Source: Tribonema minus (taxonomy: Eukaryota > Sar > Xanthophyceae > Tribonematales > Tribonemataceae). From it: DNA of 64,000 nt. The stretch spans positions 124,001 through 188,000 of the forward strand of contig JAFCMP010000390.1 in NCBI GenBank assembly GCA_017506865.1, read 5' to 3'. Positions within the stretch are counted from its first letter, which is position 1; each line of letters begins with the position of its first letter. The translations under genes and the position numbers were made by a program. Shown one piece after another: positions 23,099-35,900 of this stretch. The notes under the pieces were generated by a model that was given only the letters and a program-made list of their open reading frames with translations, was not told the DNA's origin and did not search any database.

Positions 23099-23827
23099 TC
23101 AACCTTTCATCCGCGGCCCCCCTTTCCCTTCTTGACGCGTCTCCTGTGCGGACGCACCCGCGCCAGCTCCTGCGCCGCCGCCAGCAGCTTTCGCCGCCGC
23201 TGCTGAGGCTGCAGCTTCCGCCTTTTCCTGCTCCTCGCGCTTTGCTGCCAGCTCCAGGGTTTCGTGCAGCGACTCTCGAGCCCTGAAAACCTTGGACTGC
23301 AAGTAGAATGAGCCGCCCTTGTTGGGGTCGTTCGACTCAAAGTACCGAGCAAATTGCTGCAGCAACACAGAGAGAGAAAGGTGCACCTGAGAACGGTGCT
23401 GCTGCTTCGAACGCTATGCTGCAAGGCTTAACTAACGGCATGAGTGACGTGACGCGACAACGGGAGGGAAAGGCAAGCGGATACACACCAGATGCTCACC
23501 TGTGATATCCTGGTGGGATCCATCTCCGCTTTTGAGAGGTTGAGCACCTGCAGAGCCTCTGCTGTGCTCATTTTGCTGGTCCGTGTCATCGACTTGACCT
23601 GCTGCTGAGTCCCGGTGCGAGCATCTGAGCCATCACAAGCACACGACAGCACCACAAAGACAAGCAACTTCGTCAGATGAGGTGTGCTGAAACGCCCACG
23701 TCAAAGCGAGCATCTATGAGGACTTACTCTGCACAGCTTGTGAGTACGCGGCCACAAAAGCTCGGCTGACGATGCCTGCTCCGGTGACCATGAGCTGGGC
23801 GATGACTCGAGCGAGTGGACCGGACAT
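23099..23827 (-). CDS. PAM16: PAM16/TIM16, mitochondrial import motor subunit
   Basis: Inner-membrane J-like protein that pairs with PAM18/TIM14 and restrains its stimulation of mitochondrial Hsp70 in the presequence translocase motor. Three exons join in phase: 23827-23728, 23624-23500 and 23356-23099, encoding 160 residues (about 120-150 is usual). The N-terminus SGPLARVIAQLMVTGAGIV, then SRAFVAAYSQAVQ, is diagnostic. The J-like region follows: MSTAEALQVLNL, then FARYFESNDPNKGGSFYLQS and KVFRARESL. As expected for PAM16, the catalytic HPD of true J proteins is replaced (NDPN). The extra length is an Ala/Gly-rich, basic C-terminal tail. It is divergent from FIG4, with 161 bp between starts. 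Confidence 0.96.
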
Positions 23828-23988
23828 GGCTGCTCTATCGCCACTGACGCCAAAGGGACTGTGATCAAGCCGCACCGCCTTGCCTCCGGACAAACCCACA
23901 CACACCACCACGACTCTGAACAAACTTCTCGCAAGAGTTCAACTTCTCTGCTTGAAGTTGTGTCATGATCCAAAAAGCTTAGGTGACG
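23828..23988. promoter_or_regulatory. 161-bp shared 5' region, PAM16 and FIG4
   Basis: The shortest head-to-head interval in the window. It contains GTTCAACTTCTCTGC followed by TTGAAGTTG (about 23937-23961), an inverted arrangement of the CAACTTC word. A bidirectional promoter is the simplest reading; the FIG4 start codon itself is less certain than the PAM16 one. Confidence 0.5.
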
Positions 23989-26900
23989 ATGGAGATGGAG
24001 GACGACGCTGAGGACAGCGAGGATGTCGTGGAAGAAGCAGAAGCGCTTGACGTGGCACCGGACGCTGTAAGTGACAGTGAAGCTGCTGCTGCCGACGCTG
24101 CTGCAGAGGCAGCGGAAGCCGAGGATGTAGTGCAAGTACCCGCGACCCCGCCCGCGACGCCGCCTGCCGCAGCCGTAGGAGCACAGGAGCAGCGCGCTGC
24201 AGCGGCTGGAGATTTTGGAGATGCCGACAAGCAAAGCAGTGCTGGCGGCAGTAGCAGGGCTAGACGCCATTCCACACAGGTACAAAACTTTGAGTGTGCT
24301 CTATGTTGTGTTTAGAGTTGACGCGCTCTACGCCTGTATGAGCATCGCAGATACATTGCATGCTGTTTGGAATGAATTCATATGTGGTTCGAAGCATCGC
24401 TAGGAATTTGCACAAAATCCGCGTAGGCAAGTAGCTGCCCAGATCATGATACATCAGCTGTTCCGTGACTCATGTAGACGCAGATCATGCAGGTGCTGTC
24501 ACCTGCATGTGCAACCTCATTGCAGCAGTCATGGTTGCTTTCTCTTCTGGTGGAGAGTTCTGATGTCATCAACAATCACTGGGCACTGTTGTAACTTCTT
24601 GCTGCAGATTTTAGCCCAGGTAGCAGCGGCAGCATTGTTGCACAGCTCTGTCTGTACAACTCTTGCCATTACCTGAGGATCTTCGTGCCACCTGCTGCTA
24701 TGTGCTTACCCATAACATCACAATCAACGAATGCACTGCAGGATGTCTGACTGTCAGCTTCCACAATGGAAGTGCAACAACAGCATTGTTTCAGGTTCAA
24801 ACTCACCATGAGTAAACGCTGAATCTACGGTTTGGTGTATAAGCTTGGTGGGTGGTTTCTTAATCGTTAGATACTGCTTACAGTGTCGCATGTGGCATTT
24901 GTAAAATGTCTCAACAGTGACGTATCTTACTACAGTACATTGTGTGCCATGCTCACTTGCACGCGCTCGCCCGCACATGGCACCAGCGGATGGCCCCATG
25001 ACACCAGCTATGTAAACCTAAGTAGCCCCTGCATGCATGGTACTCCTTCAAGCATCCTTACACCAGGCAAGCGCCGCACGAGCCCGTACAGAAATCACTG
25101 TGAGACTGGGCCCATGGTGCACATGCAGGCGGAGACGACGCTGGAGCCCGTGGTGTCAAAGCTGGAGCGCTTTGTGCTGTACGAGACGCAGCCGCACATG
25201 TACCTTGTGGGCTGCGACAAGCTGCAGAGTCAATATCGGTGAGTCGCAGTGGTGCGATCAACAGAGTTGGTGGCCTGTGGAGCGCCCAGCGGTGGCTTGA
25301 ACATCCGCTCTGGCAGCGATCTGAGCTGGATGAATAGCGGACGTGAGTAGTGACCTCGGAGGTAAGCTTTGTGAGCATGCTGCCGCATGCAGTGGTGCCG
25401 CTGCATGCTGTGAGGCAACAAGGTGATGGTCTCGTGTGCTGTCCCGTGATACTTGGCTGCTCCAAGCGGACTGCCGACTTGCGTGTGCTCCTCCACTTGA
25501 TGGCACACCCTACAAGGCGCAGTCAGCACTATGCTACCTCATGTGTAAAATATCCGATCTCAGCTGCCTCTTCCTGTTCCCAGCCCCGAAAGCGGTCTGC
25601 AGCCTGTCGTCCAGCACCAAGTCACCATTGCAGATTGCAAGCACGATGAACGTGGCTCACAAGCTGTGTGCGGCATGGCACTCACGTATATTCCGTGTCT
25701 TCCCTCTGTAATTGAGCAGCAGATGCACATACACCCATTGGGACGTGCACTGATGACTTGTTCGCACCGCCACCCGCGCGCCGACATTGCACCTGCTGAT
25801 CGCTGCATCTGCTCACGAGGAGTGGTGCCGCACTGGGATATGCATGGCTCCGCTAGTGTCTCACTGCCGGCCAGTGCTGAGGTGCGGGCGAATTGAGCAA
25901 CTTCAACTTGAAGTTATATGCAGGTACCTAAAGTAACGTGGTGCTTTCGTGTGAAAAATGGCAGCGCCCAACGCGCCGCACAAGCGACAGCACTCTGTGC
26001 GCTCGTCGGTTGCCGCGACCGCTTAACGCAGTGGCTGTTGTTGAATCTGTGCCTGCCCACTCCCTCTCCACCCCCGTCCCCCCCCCCACGAACCCTCCCC
26101 CCCCCCCCCCCCCCTCGCGTGCGCGCGCTAGCGTCCTCAAGATGGACCGCAGCGTCACGCACCCGACCGCGCTGAGCGACATCGTCACGGAGGACCCCAC
26201 GCCGTACGGCGCGCGCGCCATGGTGGAGATGCTCGACATGATCCACGAGGGCAACCGCGCGAGCGGCGGCCTCGCCAAGGTCGCCGTCGCGTACGGCATC
26301 GTCGGCTTCGTGCGCTTCCTCGACTGCTACTACCTGTGCCTCGTCACGCAGCGCCGCCGCGTCGGCGCCATCGGCGGCAACCTCGTCTACGCCGTCAAGG
26401 CGACGGAGACATTCCCGATACGGCTCGACCCGGCGGCGGCGGGCGGCGGCGGCGGCGGCAGCGCCAAGAGCGCGCGCGAGGCGTTCGGCGGCGGCGGCGG
26501 CGGCAGCGGCGCGTCCACGCACGCCGCGGACCCCGCGCAGCCGCAGCACAACGCGTTCTTCAACATCTGGTCGAAGGCGCGTGCGTACGCGGCGACGCGG
26601 TGTCTTGCTGTTGCGCAGTCGCATAGGTGTTGTTGGTGGAGCGGTCTAGCGGGCCGACGCACGCTGGTCGATGGCGCCCAGCGCAGCCCTCGTACCCATC
26701 GGAAGTGACACGGCGGTTGATACATGGTGCACGCTGACAGCGGCGCCCATGCAGGGTGCGCCACCTGCCGCGCGCCCCCGGCACTGCCCCGAGGACGCGA
26801 CCTCCTCTGGCGTCGCTTGTCAGGGCGGCGTATTCAGGTCGCGTGTCTGTGCAGGGCGGTGAGCAATGGGCACACTGCAGTGCCCGCGCTGTTCAATAGC

Positions 26901-29900
26901 TCTCAGTTTCAACTGACGTGTGCGTGATGCGCAATGCTCATCGATGCCCTGCGAGGCGGCCGCAGCATTGCGGGGTAGGTATGAGAAGCAGGGCATGTAT
27001 GCATATACATGCCCGTGCGCAAGGCATCCCCCCTCCGTCGCAGCATGGACTCCGCGGCAGGCGTCACGGGAGAAACGCGACCCCTCAGACATGTATGCAC
27101 TGCTCCACCGAGAGCTCGCTGTAATGTGTCTGCTTCTGCGACTTGGCATACTCATGTCAGCGATCGCCTGGGAAGACAGCAGTGCACAACAAGCTTCAGC
27201 TCATGCACGATTGCCACTGACACATCATGCATGCGGCACAGCTCAGCATGGAGCGAGTCTCATTGCGCCCCGCACGCGCACGCTCACCTGCGCAGGTGAA
27301 CCGGCGGCTCAACCCGACGCCGAGTGAGGTGGCGGAGGCGCGCTACCTCAGCCTGTTCCAGTTCATCGACCTCACCAAGGACTTCTTCTACAGCTACACG
27401 TACGACCTCACCAACTCGCTGCAGCACAACATGACCGCCGCGACGTCCAAAACGTTCCCGCCACCGCCCTTCAAGGTATGTGGGGAATGGCAAGATCAAT
27501 CAGGGTCGCCCGCGTGCATTGGGTAGGTAGGCATGACAACATGAAGTTCAATCGAGGGTCACACCGCACATCGAGGAGTGTGCATCCCCAGCGTGCGACT
27601 CCTGCCTTCCAGTGAGTGCCACCAGTGTGTCGGCTGCTCGCGCATGCATGTGCACCTCGAAGCACGCACACACCATCAAGATATTTGTGTAAGCCAGCGT
27701 TCATGTGCGCGTGCGCGTCGCGTGCGCCGCAGGACATGTACGCGTGGAACTTCTACCTGACGCGCGAGCTCGAGTCCCTCACGGGCCACCTCAACAGCTC
27801 CTTCTGGGTGCAGCCGGTCGTCCACGGCGCCTTCCTGCAGCGCCGCTGCAGCCTCTTCGGGCGCGTCCTCACGCTCACCGTCATGGCGCGCCGCTCGCGC
27901 CACTTTGCGGGCACGCGCTACCTCAAGCGCGGCGTCAGCGACTGCGGCGCCGTCGCCAACGACGTCGAGGTCGAGCAGGTGCGCGCCGCCGCTGCGCCGA
28001 GCGCTGAGAGAGAGGGCTGCGTAACTGCCTGCAGTAGCTGCCCGCGCTGTAACCGCCTGACGCGCGTGGCTGGCGCGACTGGCGGCGCTGCTGCGTCATT
28101 GTCGTGGTGCTGCTGTGCGCGCCTGTTGACCCGCCACGTCACTGGCTGGCCCAACCGTCACCGCTGCTGTGTGATCGCCGTGATGTTGCTGCGCACGCCT
28201 GAAGTGGCGCAGCGCCCGCGACGCCCTGCCGGCTCGCGGCCGCACTCTGCCTTCACATACCGTGGCGTCAATAGCGCTCCGCGCGATCGCCAGCGGCGTT
28301 GAGGCACAGCGGGCACGAACACGGCGGAAGAAGTAGAGCGTACCGGTGAGTTGGAAAGCGCCTTGGGCTGCCAGCCATGACTGCACACTGTTTATGGCAT
28401 TATGTCATTATAACGTAACTGGTTACGCGTGCGTTGTGGTTGCGCAGGTGGTGCATGTGGAGGGCGTCAAGGAGGGCATGTTCTCGTCATTTGTGCAGAT
28501 GCGGGGCTCCATCCCTACCTACTGGACGCAGGTGGGGAACCTCAACAATGACTTGAACATGACCACTGTCGCTGTTGCGGTTCCACGTCGAGGCGGCCTT
28601 GGTGATCTCACCTGTGCCGCGCCAAGGCACCCATGCAGCGATGTCGTCGCCAGAAGCGGGCAGTCAATTACTCACGGCCCCGTAACATTGCCTGATCGAG
28701 ACAAGTCAGACACGGCCGCTGCGCAAATTCTAGTGGGTGGTCTCCAAGCGTGCAATGACGCCAGCTGGCGCCGCGTGACCGCGTGCTGATATGTTGCCAA
28801 ACCCTGTGCACTTTAGTTACAGTCGCGACCTCACTGCAGTGCCAAGCGGCGTGAGGAGTGCGCATGCTTCGCTGACGGGGGCGTCGCGCTCGATGCGCCA
28901 GGACGTCAGACCAGGCTCACCGCTGCCATCATGCACCTGGTCGCGTGCGTCCCTGCCGTGGCAACATGTGCCTGCGCGCCAGCAGCAACAGTACCGCAGT
29001 AATCGCTGCTGCGGCGCATCGGCGTTGCCTTGCGCCGTGCTCACTCCGTGCCCACCGTGCCGCGGCTGTAACGGTCTGCCGAGCGCTGCTGCTTTTGCTT
29101 CTACTGCAAGCATCAATCCACACCGCTGCGCACCGCTGACATGGCCGATGCTGGTGCGCATCGCTGACACACCGCCATTTCATCCACGTCGCTGCTGTGC
29201 CCCCCTCCGTGCTTGCGTGCGGCGTGGCAGGAGTCGAGCATGACCATACCCAAGCCCCCCATCGTGCTGTCCCGCGTGGACCCCACGTACACCGCGACGC
29301 AGGTGAGCACTGCTGCCCTTGGTATTGCCTGAGCGCTGCTGCGATGCGGCATGCGCCCCAGGGGACAGATGCAGAGCACCAGTGCACTGACGCGTCGGCA
29401 CGCCATGCGCTTCGCAGTTATTGAACAGGCTGCAGCTATCCAGCATGCATTGTCCTAAGGCTACGGGGCAGCGCATCGCTTTGCGAAAGCGCAGTTGGCG
29501 GGGGCCAAGGCGCCCCGCAGCATGCACGGCGACCCCTGTGCAATGCATTGCGCGGCAGCACCTGCCGTCATGTGCCACAAATGTCAACGATCACCCGACC
29601 AGCAAGCACTTTTAGCAGCAGGGGTGCACTGTGGCAGTCCTCGGGCACGCGCATCTTGCCTGGCGTGGTGTCTGTAGAGCGCGCCACCTGATCCCGCATG
29701 CGCACCTTTCACGTTGCCGCCGCCCTCTGCGCGCGTTCCCGCAGAGCCAGAATGGCCATGGTCACCTTTGCTTTGAGCAAAGGCAACGTTATACGCAGCA
29801 GGGCTGCGCTCTGTGCGTGCACGCCTGCAGAGCCAGGAAGCCATTGATCCCCCGCCCGACGTCACATGTAGCAGGGGTGCACTGCCGTCTGTAGAGCACG

Positions 29901-32900
29901 TGCATCTGCAAACAGCTGCGCTGCCGCCGTGCTTGAACTGGCAAGAACAGGTCGCGGCAGTGGGCCCGCGTATCCGATCTTTCATCAGTAGAATGTGCCC
30001 ACAAAACAAAAGGAAATCGCAATCAGAAGCAGCAGCAGCGCTCCGCCTCACCCGCCGCGCCCTCCCCGCCCGCCCGCCCCCCCCCCCCCCCCCCCAGAGC
30101 CACTTTGCGGACCTGCTGACGCGCTACAGCAGCCCCCTATTGGTGCTGGACCTTGTGAAGCAGACGGAGCGCCGCAAGCGCGAGGTCATCGTGGGCACAG
30201 AGTACCGCAAGGCCATCGAGCACATCAACTCCACCATGCCGCCGGTGAGGGCGAGGCGCCGCTCGGTGGTGCTCATACCCGTGCTTGCAGCACGCACAGC
30301 GTTTTCATGTCTCTGTTCCATCTGCACCGCTGCTGCATGATGCAGCGAGCACTGTTGGCTCCTGTGCAACGTATGCGCACCCGCGCGCGCCGCCGTCCTC
30401 TCAGCGCGAGCCAGAAGTCCCCAGGCGGACTGTGGACGCGGGCAACGCAAGTAGGGCTCAATGCGGAGCCCATTGCATTTACCTACTCTGAGTTTTTGTT
30501 GATGTACTGCAGCGGTGCTTATAGCGGCGGCATGCACCACGGCGCGTGCCACGATGCACACGCGCCTGCGCTGCCGGGCACAGCCGCCTGCGCACTAGAT
30601 GAACGCAGCCACCGCTGCACCGCATGCCAGTAACGCCTGTCGACTGCCCCCTTCGCTGCTGTTGTCCGTTGCCATGTTGGAGTGCCGCGCACCGCCAGCG
30701 CTCGGCGGAGCGCCTGGTGTCCTTGTTCGTGGCAGCGCGCAGCCCGTCCACAAGCGTGCACAGGCCGCTACCATCGCACAACAAGCACTCGATCCCCCGC
30801 GAGACCGCTGACGCGCCGCTCACCGCGCTCGCTCATTTCGCATGCGCGGCCCCCGCCCCCCCCCCCCTTCACCCCCCCCCCCCCCCCCCCCCCCCCAGGA
30901 GCACAAGATCCGCTACTGCGCGCTGGACTTCTCGCACCTGAGCAAGCACCGCAGCATGAACGTGCTCAAGGCGCTGGAGGACGTTGCCGAGTGGGCCATC
31001 GACCAAGTGGGCTTCTTCTGCAGGTACGGGCGGCGGTGGTGGCGCCAGCGGCAGGGCGCGCGCGCGCATGCGGCGGCAGGCGGCGCGCTGCGCCCCGCTC
31101 ATCTATGCATATTCGGCGGTGCTGAGATGCCGCGGGTCGTTTGGGGGAAGAGTTGTGGCGCACCGCTGCTGCAGCTGTTCAGTGCGTGCTGCTCCGCGGC
31201 GGCCACACGTGTCATGCGCGCTGGCTGCGGAGGCAGCGCTTCGAGGGGCGTCGCATGATTCCCGCACCTCAGGCCAGCTGCGCAGGAGCCGCAGCGCTCC
31301 CTGCAACGGGTCACTGGCCACCAAAGTGGGATCACCATGACACTGGCACCAAAGTGGCTGGCATCCTGCAGCAATGCGCGCACGTTCTTGCGCTTGCCTA
31401 CCCATAGAACCTCGCTGCCAGCTACTCGCTGCCCGTGGACACACCTCACCGGACTCTGCTCTCCAGCCGCTTGTAAACCCCCCCACCCCCCCCCCCCCCC
31501 CCCGCCCCCCTCGTGCAGCGGCCCGACGGTGAAGACCCGATGCCGCGCCAGCACCAGCAGCACCGCCTCGACGCCGTCCGCCGCCGCCACCGCCGCCGGC
31601 GCCACCACCCCCGCCACGACGCCCGCCGCAACGCCGCGCCCGCATGCGCGCCCGCCGCCGCTGCTGCTCGCTGCTGCGACGACGCCGCTGAGCGATGACA
31701 TGGCGCACCTGCCGCCGAGCGCCGCGGACGGCGACGCCGCGCTCGAGGCGGCGGCGCCCGCGCAGCAGCAGCAGGCGCTGTGGGCGAGGATGGGCGGCGG
31801 CGCGCTGTCGCCGCCGCGGCAGCAGCGCGCGGAGCTGCGGCGGGAGTGGGGGCGCGCGCCCGCGGCGGCGGCGGCGCCGGCGCATGCTGCCGCGGCGGCG
31901 CCGCTGGGGTCGCCGCCGCCGCCGCCGCAGCAGCGGCAGCAGCCGCCGCGGCGTGGGCGCGGCATGCGCGCACGCGAGCAGCAGGGCGTGCTGCGCACCA
32001 ACTGCATCGACTGCCTGGTGAGCGGAGCGGCGCACCTGCTGCAACGCTGCTCGTTCTGCAGTCGGCAGCTCGCCCTGCGGCGGCAGAGGAGAGATGTGCA
32101 TGACGTGGCAGCAGCGGCGCATGCTCTGTAGCAGTTGAAGTCAGCATCGCGAGGGGGAGCCCGCGGGCGTCGACAGCGCGGCGGCTGATGGCGTGCATGT
32201 CAGGCGCACAAGCATACATATCTGTTGTCCTGCTTCCGCTTGCAGACTGCTGCTCGCCTTACATTGCCTCCTTGGACAGAACTGCTTCTTTCACGAGGCA
32301 CTGCGCGTGTGTGACCCCTGCGCATGTTGACCCAACCGCTGCGCATGCCCCCCCCCCCCGCTTCCGCAGGACCGCACCAACGTGGCGCAGTTCAGCATCG
32401 GCGTCCACGCGCTGGGCTGCCAGCTGTACGAGATGGGCATCGCGTCCTCGCACCTCCTGGAGTCCAGCTCGCAGGTGCCCCGCGGCTCGATCATGATGGT
32501 GTCCTGCCTGCTTTGGTTGAAACTCGCAGTAGTATGGTAGAAATATTGTGCTTACTTCGGTGGACATTTGCGGTGCTCCGCTAGCCCTTGCGCCTTCGGC
32601 ATCGCCATCGGTCCTGCGGTCACACACGTCACGCCCACCATCCCATCCCGGACTAGGAGGGCCGTGCCTTCCTGCCCCGTCTGCCCCAACCCCCCCGAGT
32701 GTATACCAGTGCGGCCTCGCACCTCAACTACCTCCCCCCCCCCCGCTGCTCACCGCTCTCAGGTCGTGCTGGTGCTGATGGAGCTGTACTCTGAGCTGGG
32801 CGATCACATCGCGCTGCAATACGGGGGGTCTGAGGCGCACAAGAAGGTGTCCAGCGGCGGCGGCCCCAGCAAGCAGGTACGCCCCCCCCCCCCCGTGTGC

Positions 32901-35900
32901 GCTGGCGACGATAGTGCATGCGGCTGAGACCTGTTGCCGCGCATGCTCTCGTCGACCGTCCGTGTCCTGTTCTCGTCGTGCGGGTCCGGCACGAGTCAGC
33001 GCTAAGCACTAGATGTGGAACGGCAGCGTGCGCGTCTCGCGCCTGATGGCAGTGCCGCAATTCAGCAGCGCGCGTCAGCGATGCAATGCGCATGTGCTGA
33101 GTGCTGTCGGCCTGTAACTGTCATTCCGTCCACCTCACGCGCGCCCATCCACATGGACAATGCCAGGCAGCATGACGTAGGGCATCATCGAGCAAGCGCC
33201 AAGTACGAATCTGTGCTGCCATGTCCGTGTACCGTTGCACGGCCTCCATTGCGACACGCTGGATGCCTTCATCTTACCTGACTTCATGGCAACGGTCACG
33301 GCCCTGCGGGCGCTGTGCCTTCGTCGCAGCTGGTCGCAGTGCGCTTTGTACCGTGCTTGTGTCTAAGTCTGCATTGGCCGTGCTGTTCTTTCTGTGCCAA
33401 TCACTGCATGCATGCGTCAACGTGAAGCCGGGAGATTGCTGCTTTGCTTGCGTGCGGCCTTCCATCGTCTTGACCCTTGCAGGGAAGCGTCCGCGTCGCC
33501 AGCTGAGGTTGTGCTCAGTCACACCAGTGCGCGACGTCATTAGCTGCGGACAAGAAGGCGTCGCTCGCAGCCCCCAGGTCCAGCGGCAGGGCCTGCAGCT
33601 CACAAACCCCGTCCTTCGGTGTGTCGCAACATGCGCGGCCTCTGCGCGCTGCGGCGCCGGCGCCGGCGCTGCATGCGAGCCTTCCACCGCCCCTGATCAT
33701 ACAACGCGGCGTGCTTGCTGCTGCGCCTGCAGGTCGGCAGCATGAACAAGCACAAGGAGCTGCTGACGTCGATACGGCGCTACTACAGCAACGCCTTCAC
33801 GGACCGCGTCAAGCAGGATGCCATGAACCTCTTCCTCGGCGTCTTCATACCCGCCGAGCACGACCTGCCGCTGTGGTAAGTGCGGGGGGGGGGAGGGGGG
33901 CACGTGCGCAGCGTAAAAGGCGTACTGCATGCTGCCTCCGCGCGCTGCGTCGTTGCCTGCATGCTCGCATCCGCCGACGCGAAAACGGACAGCACCCTGC
34001 AGCGGCTGTGTACATGGCGCAAGGCAGCTCCTGCACTGTCAGTCGCACCCTGTACAGCTCATGGAGCGTGCAGGTGGCTCTTCGGCATGTACTTCAATGT
34101 TGAAGATTATTCATCTTATTTGTGCAGATTATGCAGGGCTCCGCGCCGCTCCCTGCTGTCCCCAGCGGCCGCCCAATGCACGCCATCGAGATGTGTGCTC
34201 TGCCGCTCTGCGTGCGGCCTCGTGATGGTACAAATGCGTGCCAGCTCATATGACCCACGGTGCCGCACTCATCGCCCCCCCCCCCCCACTCCCCCCTCCC
34301 CCGCCGTGCAGGGAGCTGGAGAGCGACTACTACCTGCACAACGCGCACGTGCACAGCGGCCCGCCGCAGAGCATGCGCGAGTACAAGCGCGAGGTGTACT
34401 ACCCCGACCTCGACGCGCTCGACGACAGCACGCGCGGCACGGCGCTCGCCACCGCGCCCGCGCACCGCCGCTGGAGCCTCGCCATCAGAGCGGTGAGCGC
34501 GCGCGCGCGCGGAGTGTCACGAGTGATTGCTCAGTGTTGCGGCGCGTTGGCCGCGGTCATGCGACTCGACTGATTGCCGCCGCGCGCCCAATGCTGCTGT
34601 GCAACGGCTGCGGTGGCGGCGATGTGGCGAGCTCAGCGCTCACTGCCATGCACGTGCGCTGGCGCTCGAGCCTTGGGATGCCCGTGGTGCAGTTTCCCGG
34701 CGTCCGCTGCCGCTCTGCGCTCTCGGCACGTGGTCAAGGGACGGACGCCGTAGGGGCGGCGTCGGCGCTGCACGCTGCGCGCCGACATCGAGCGATACTT
34801 CATTAATAGCAGCGTCCTCCTCTTGTGCGCGCGTGCGCGTCTCGCGCCGCCATTGCGCTCACCTGCACGCGCCATGACCACCGCGCCTCCCAACCGCGCA
34901 CCGGCGCTCACACTCACGCACCTTCTCGTTCGCCTCTCACTCAGCCCCCTCTTCCCCCCGCAGACACCGCAGGGGGCGGGGTGGGGGACCCCCCTGGCGC
35001 GCCCGCGCCCCTCCCTGCAGCGGCGCCACACGGCGGGGACCATGCCGCACCGCAGCCGCAGCGGCGGCGCGCTGACGACGGTCGCGGCCGGCGGCGGCGG
35101 CGGCGGCGCCGCGGCGGCAGCGGCGTCGTCATCATCGGCGAGCGCGGGCGCGGTGTCCATGATGAATGTGCTGGCGGCGGTGAACGGAGGGGGCGGGGGC
35201 GGCGGCATGGCGGAGACGGCGATGACTGTGTACAATGGGTCCAGGTAAGCAAGTAACCGATTGAGTCAGCGCTCAGTTTCTTGAATTTCAATCATGGCAG
35301 CACTAGCTGATGGTGCAATACGTTTTGCGCTGCCATCCGGCGCCAACTTCGCTGAAACTGGTTCAACTTCCGGGGAAACGACGCTGCGACTCGCACGGGC
35401 CAGGGGCTCTGTGGTCCAGGCGCGTGCTATTGCAATCACAGAGCAGGAATGCAGGGACCTTGGAAGGGCGTGCGCACGCGGCTGGAGCGCATGTGCTTGC
35501 TGGTAGAGACACACAATTCAACATGGTGCGGTGCACAGCTGAATCTCGTGCTGACCTCAACAGGCACGCCAAGGCAAGCTACATGGCCACCGAACCGCAA
35601 GTGCGAGCGCACGTGGAGCGTGGTACCCGCCACGCCACGCAGCAGCAATGCCGATGAGTGCTGTGCGCATGAACGGCTCACAAAATGTGCTGCGCCGGTC
35701 GGCGCCGCTAATACGACCCCCTCATAAACCCCCCTGCCCCCCCGCCCGCAACTTCCCCCTCCCGAAACCGCAGGAAGAACGAGGAGATGCACGTGAAGCG
35801 CGAGCGCGTGCGGCTTATGGTCATCGCGCAGGCGGCGGCGGCGGGGCAGTGGTGGCGCGAGGCGCTGCAGCGCTACGGCCAGGCGCGCATGTGGATGCAC

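Noticed and set aside
31099..32122. Long minus-strand frames opposite FIG4 exon 10
   Set aside because: Shadows of GC-rich low-complexity coding sequence; FIG4 motifs RTNC and IDCL fix the true strand and frame.
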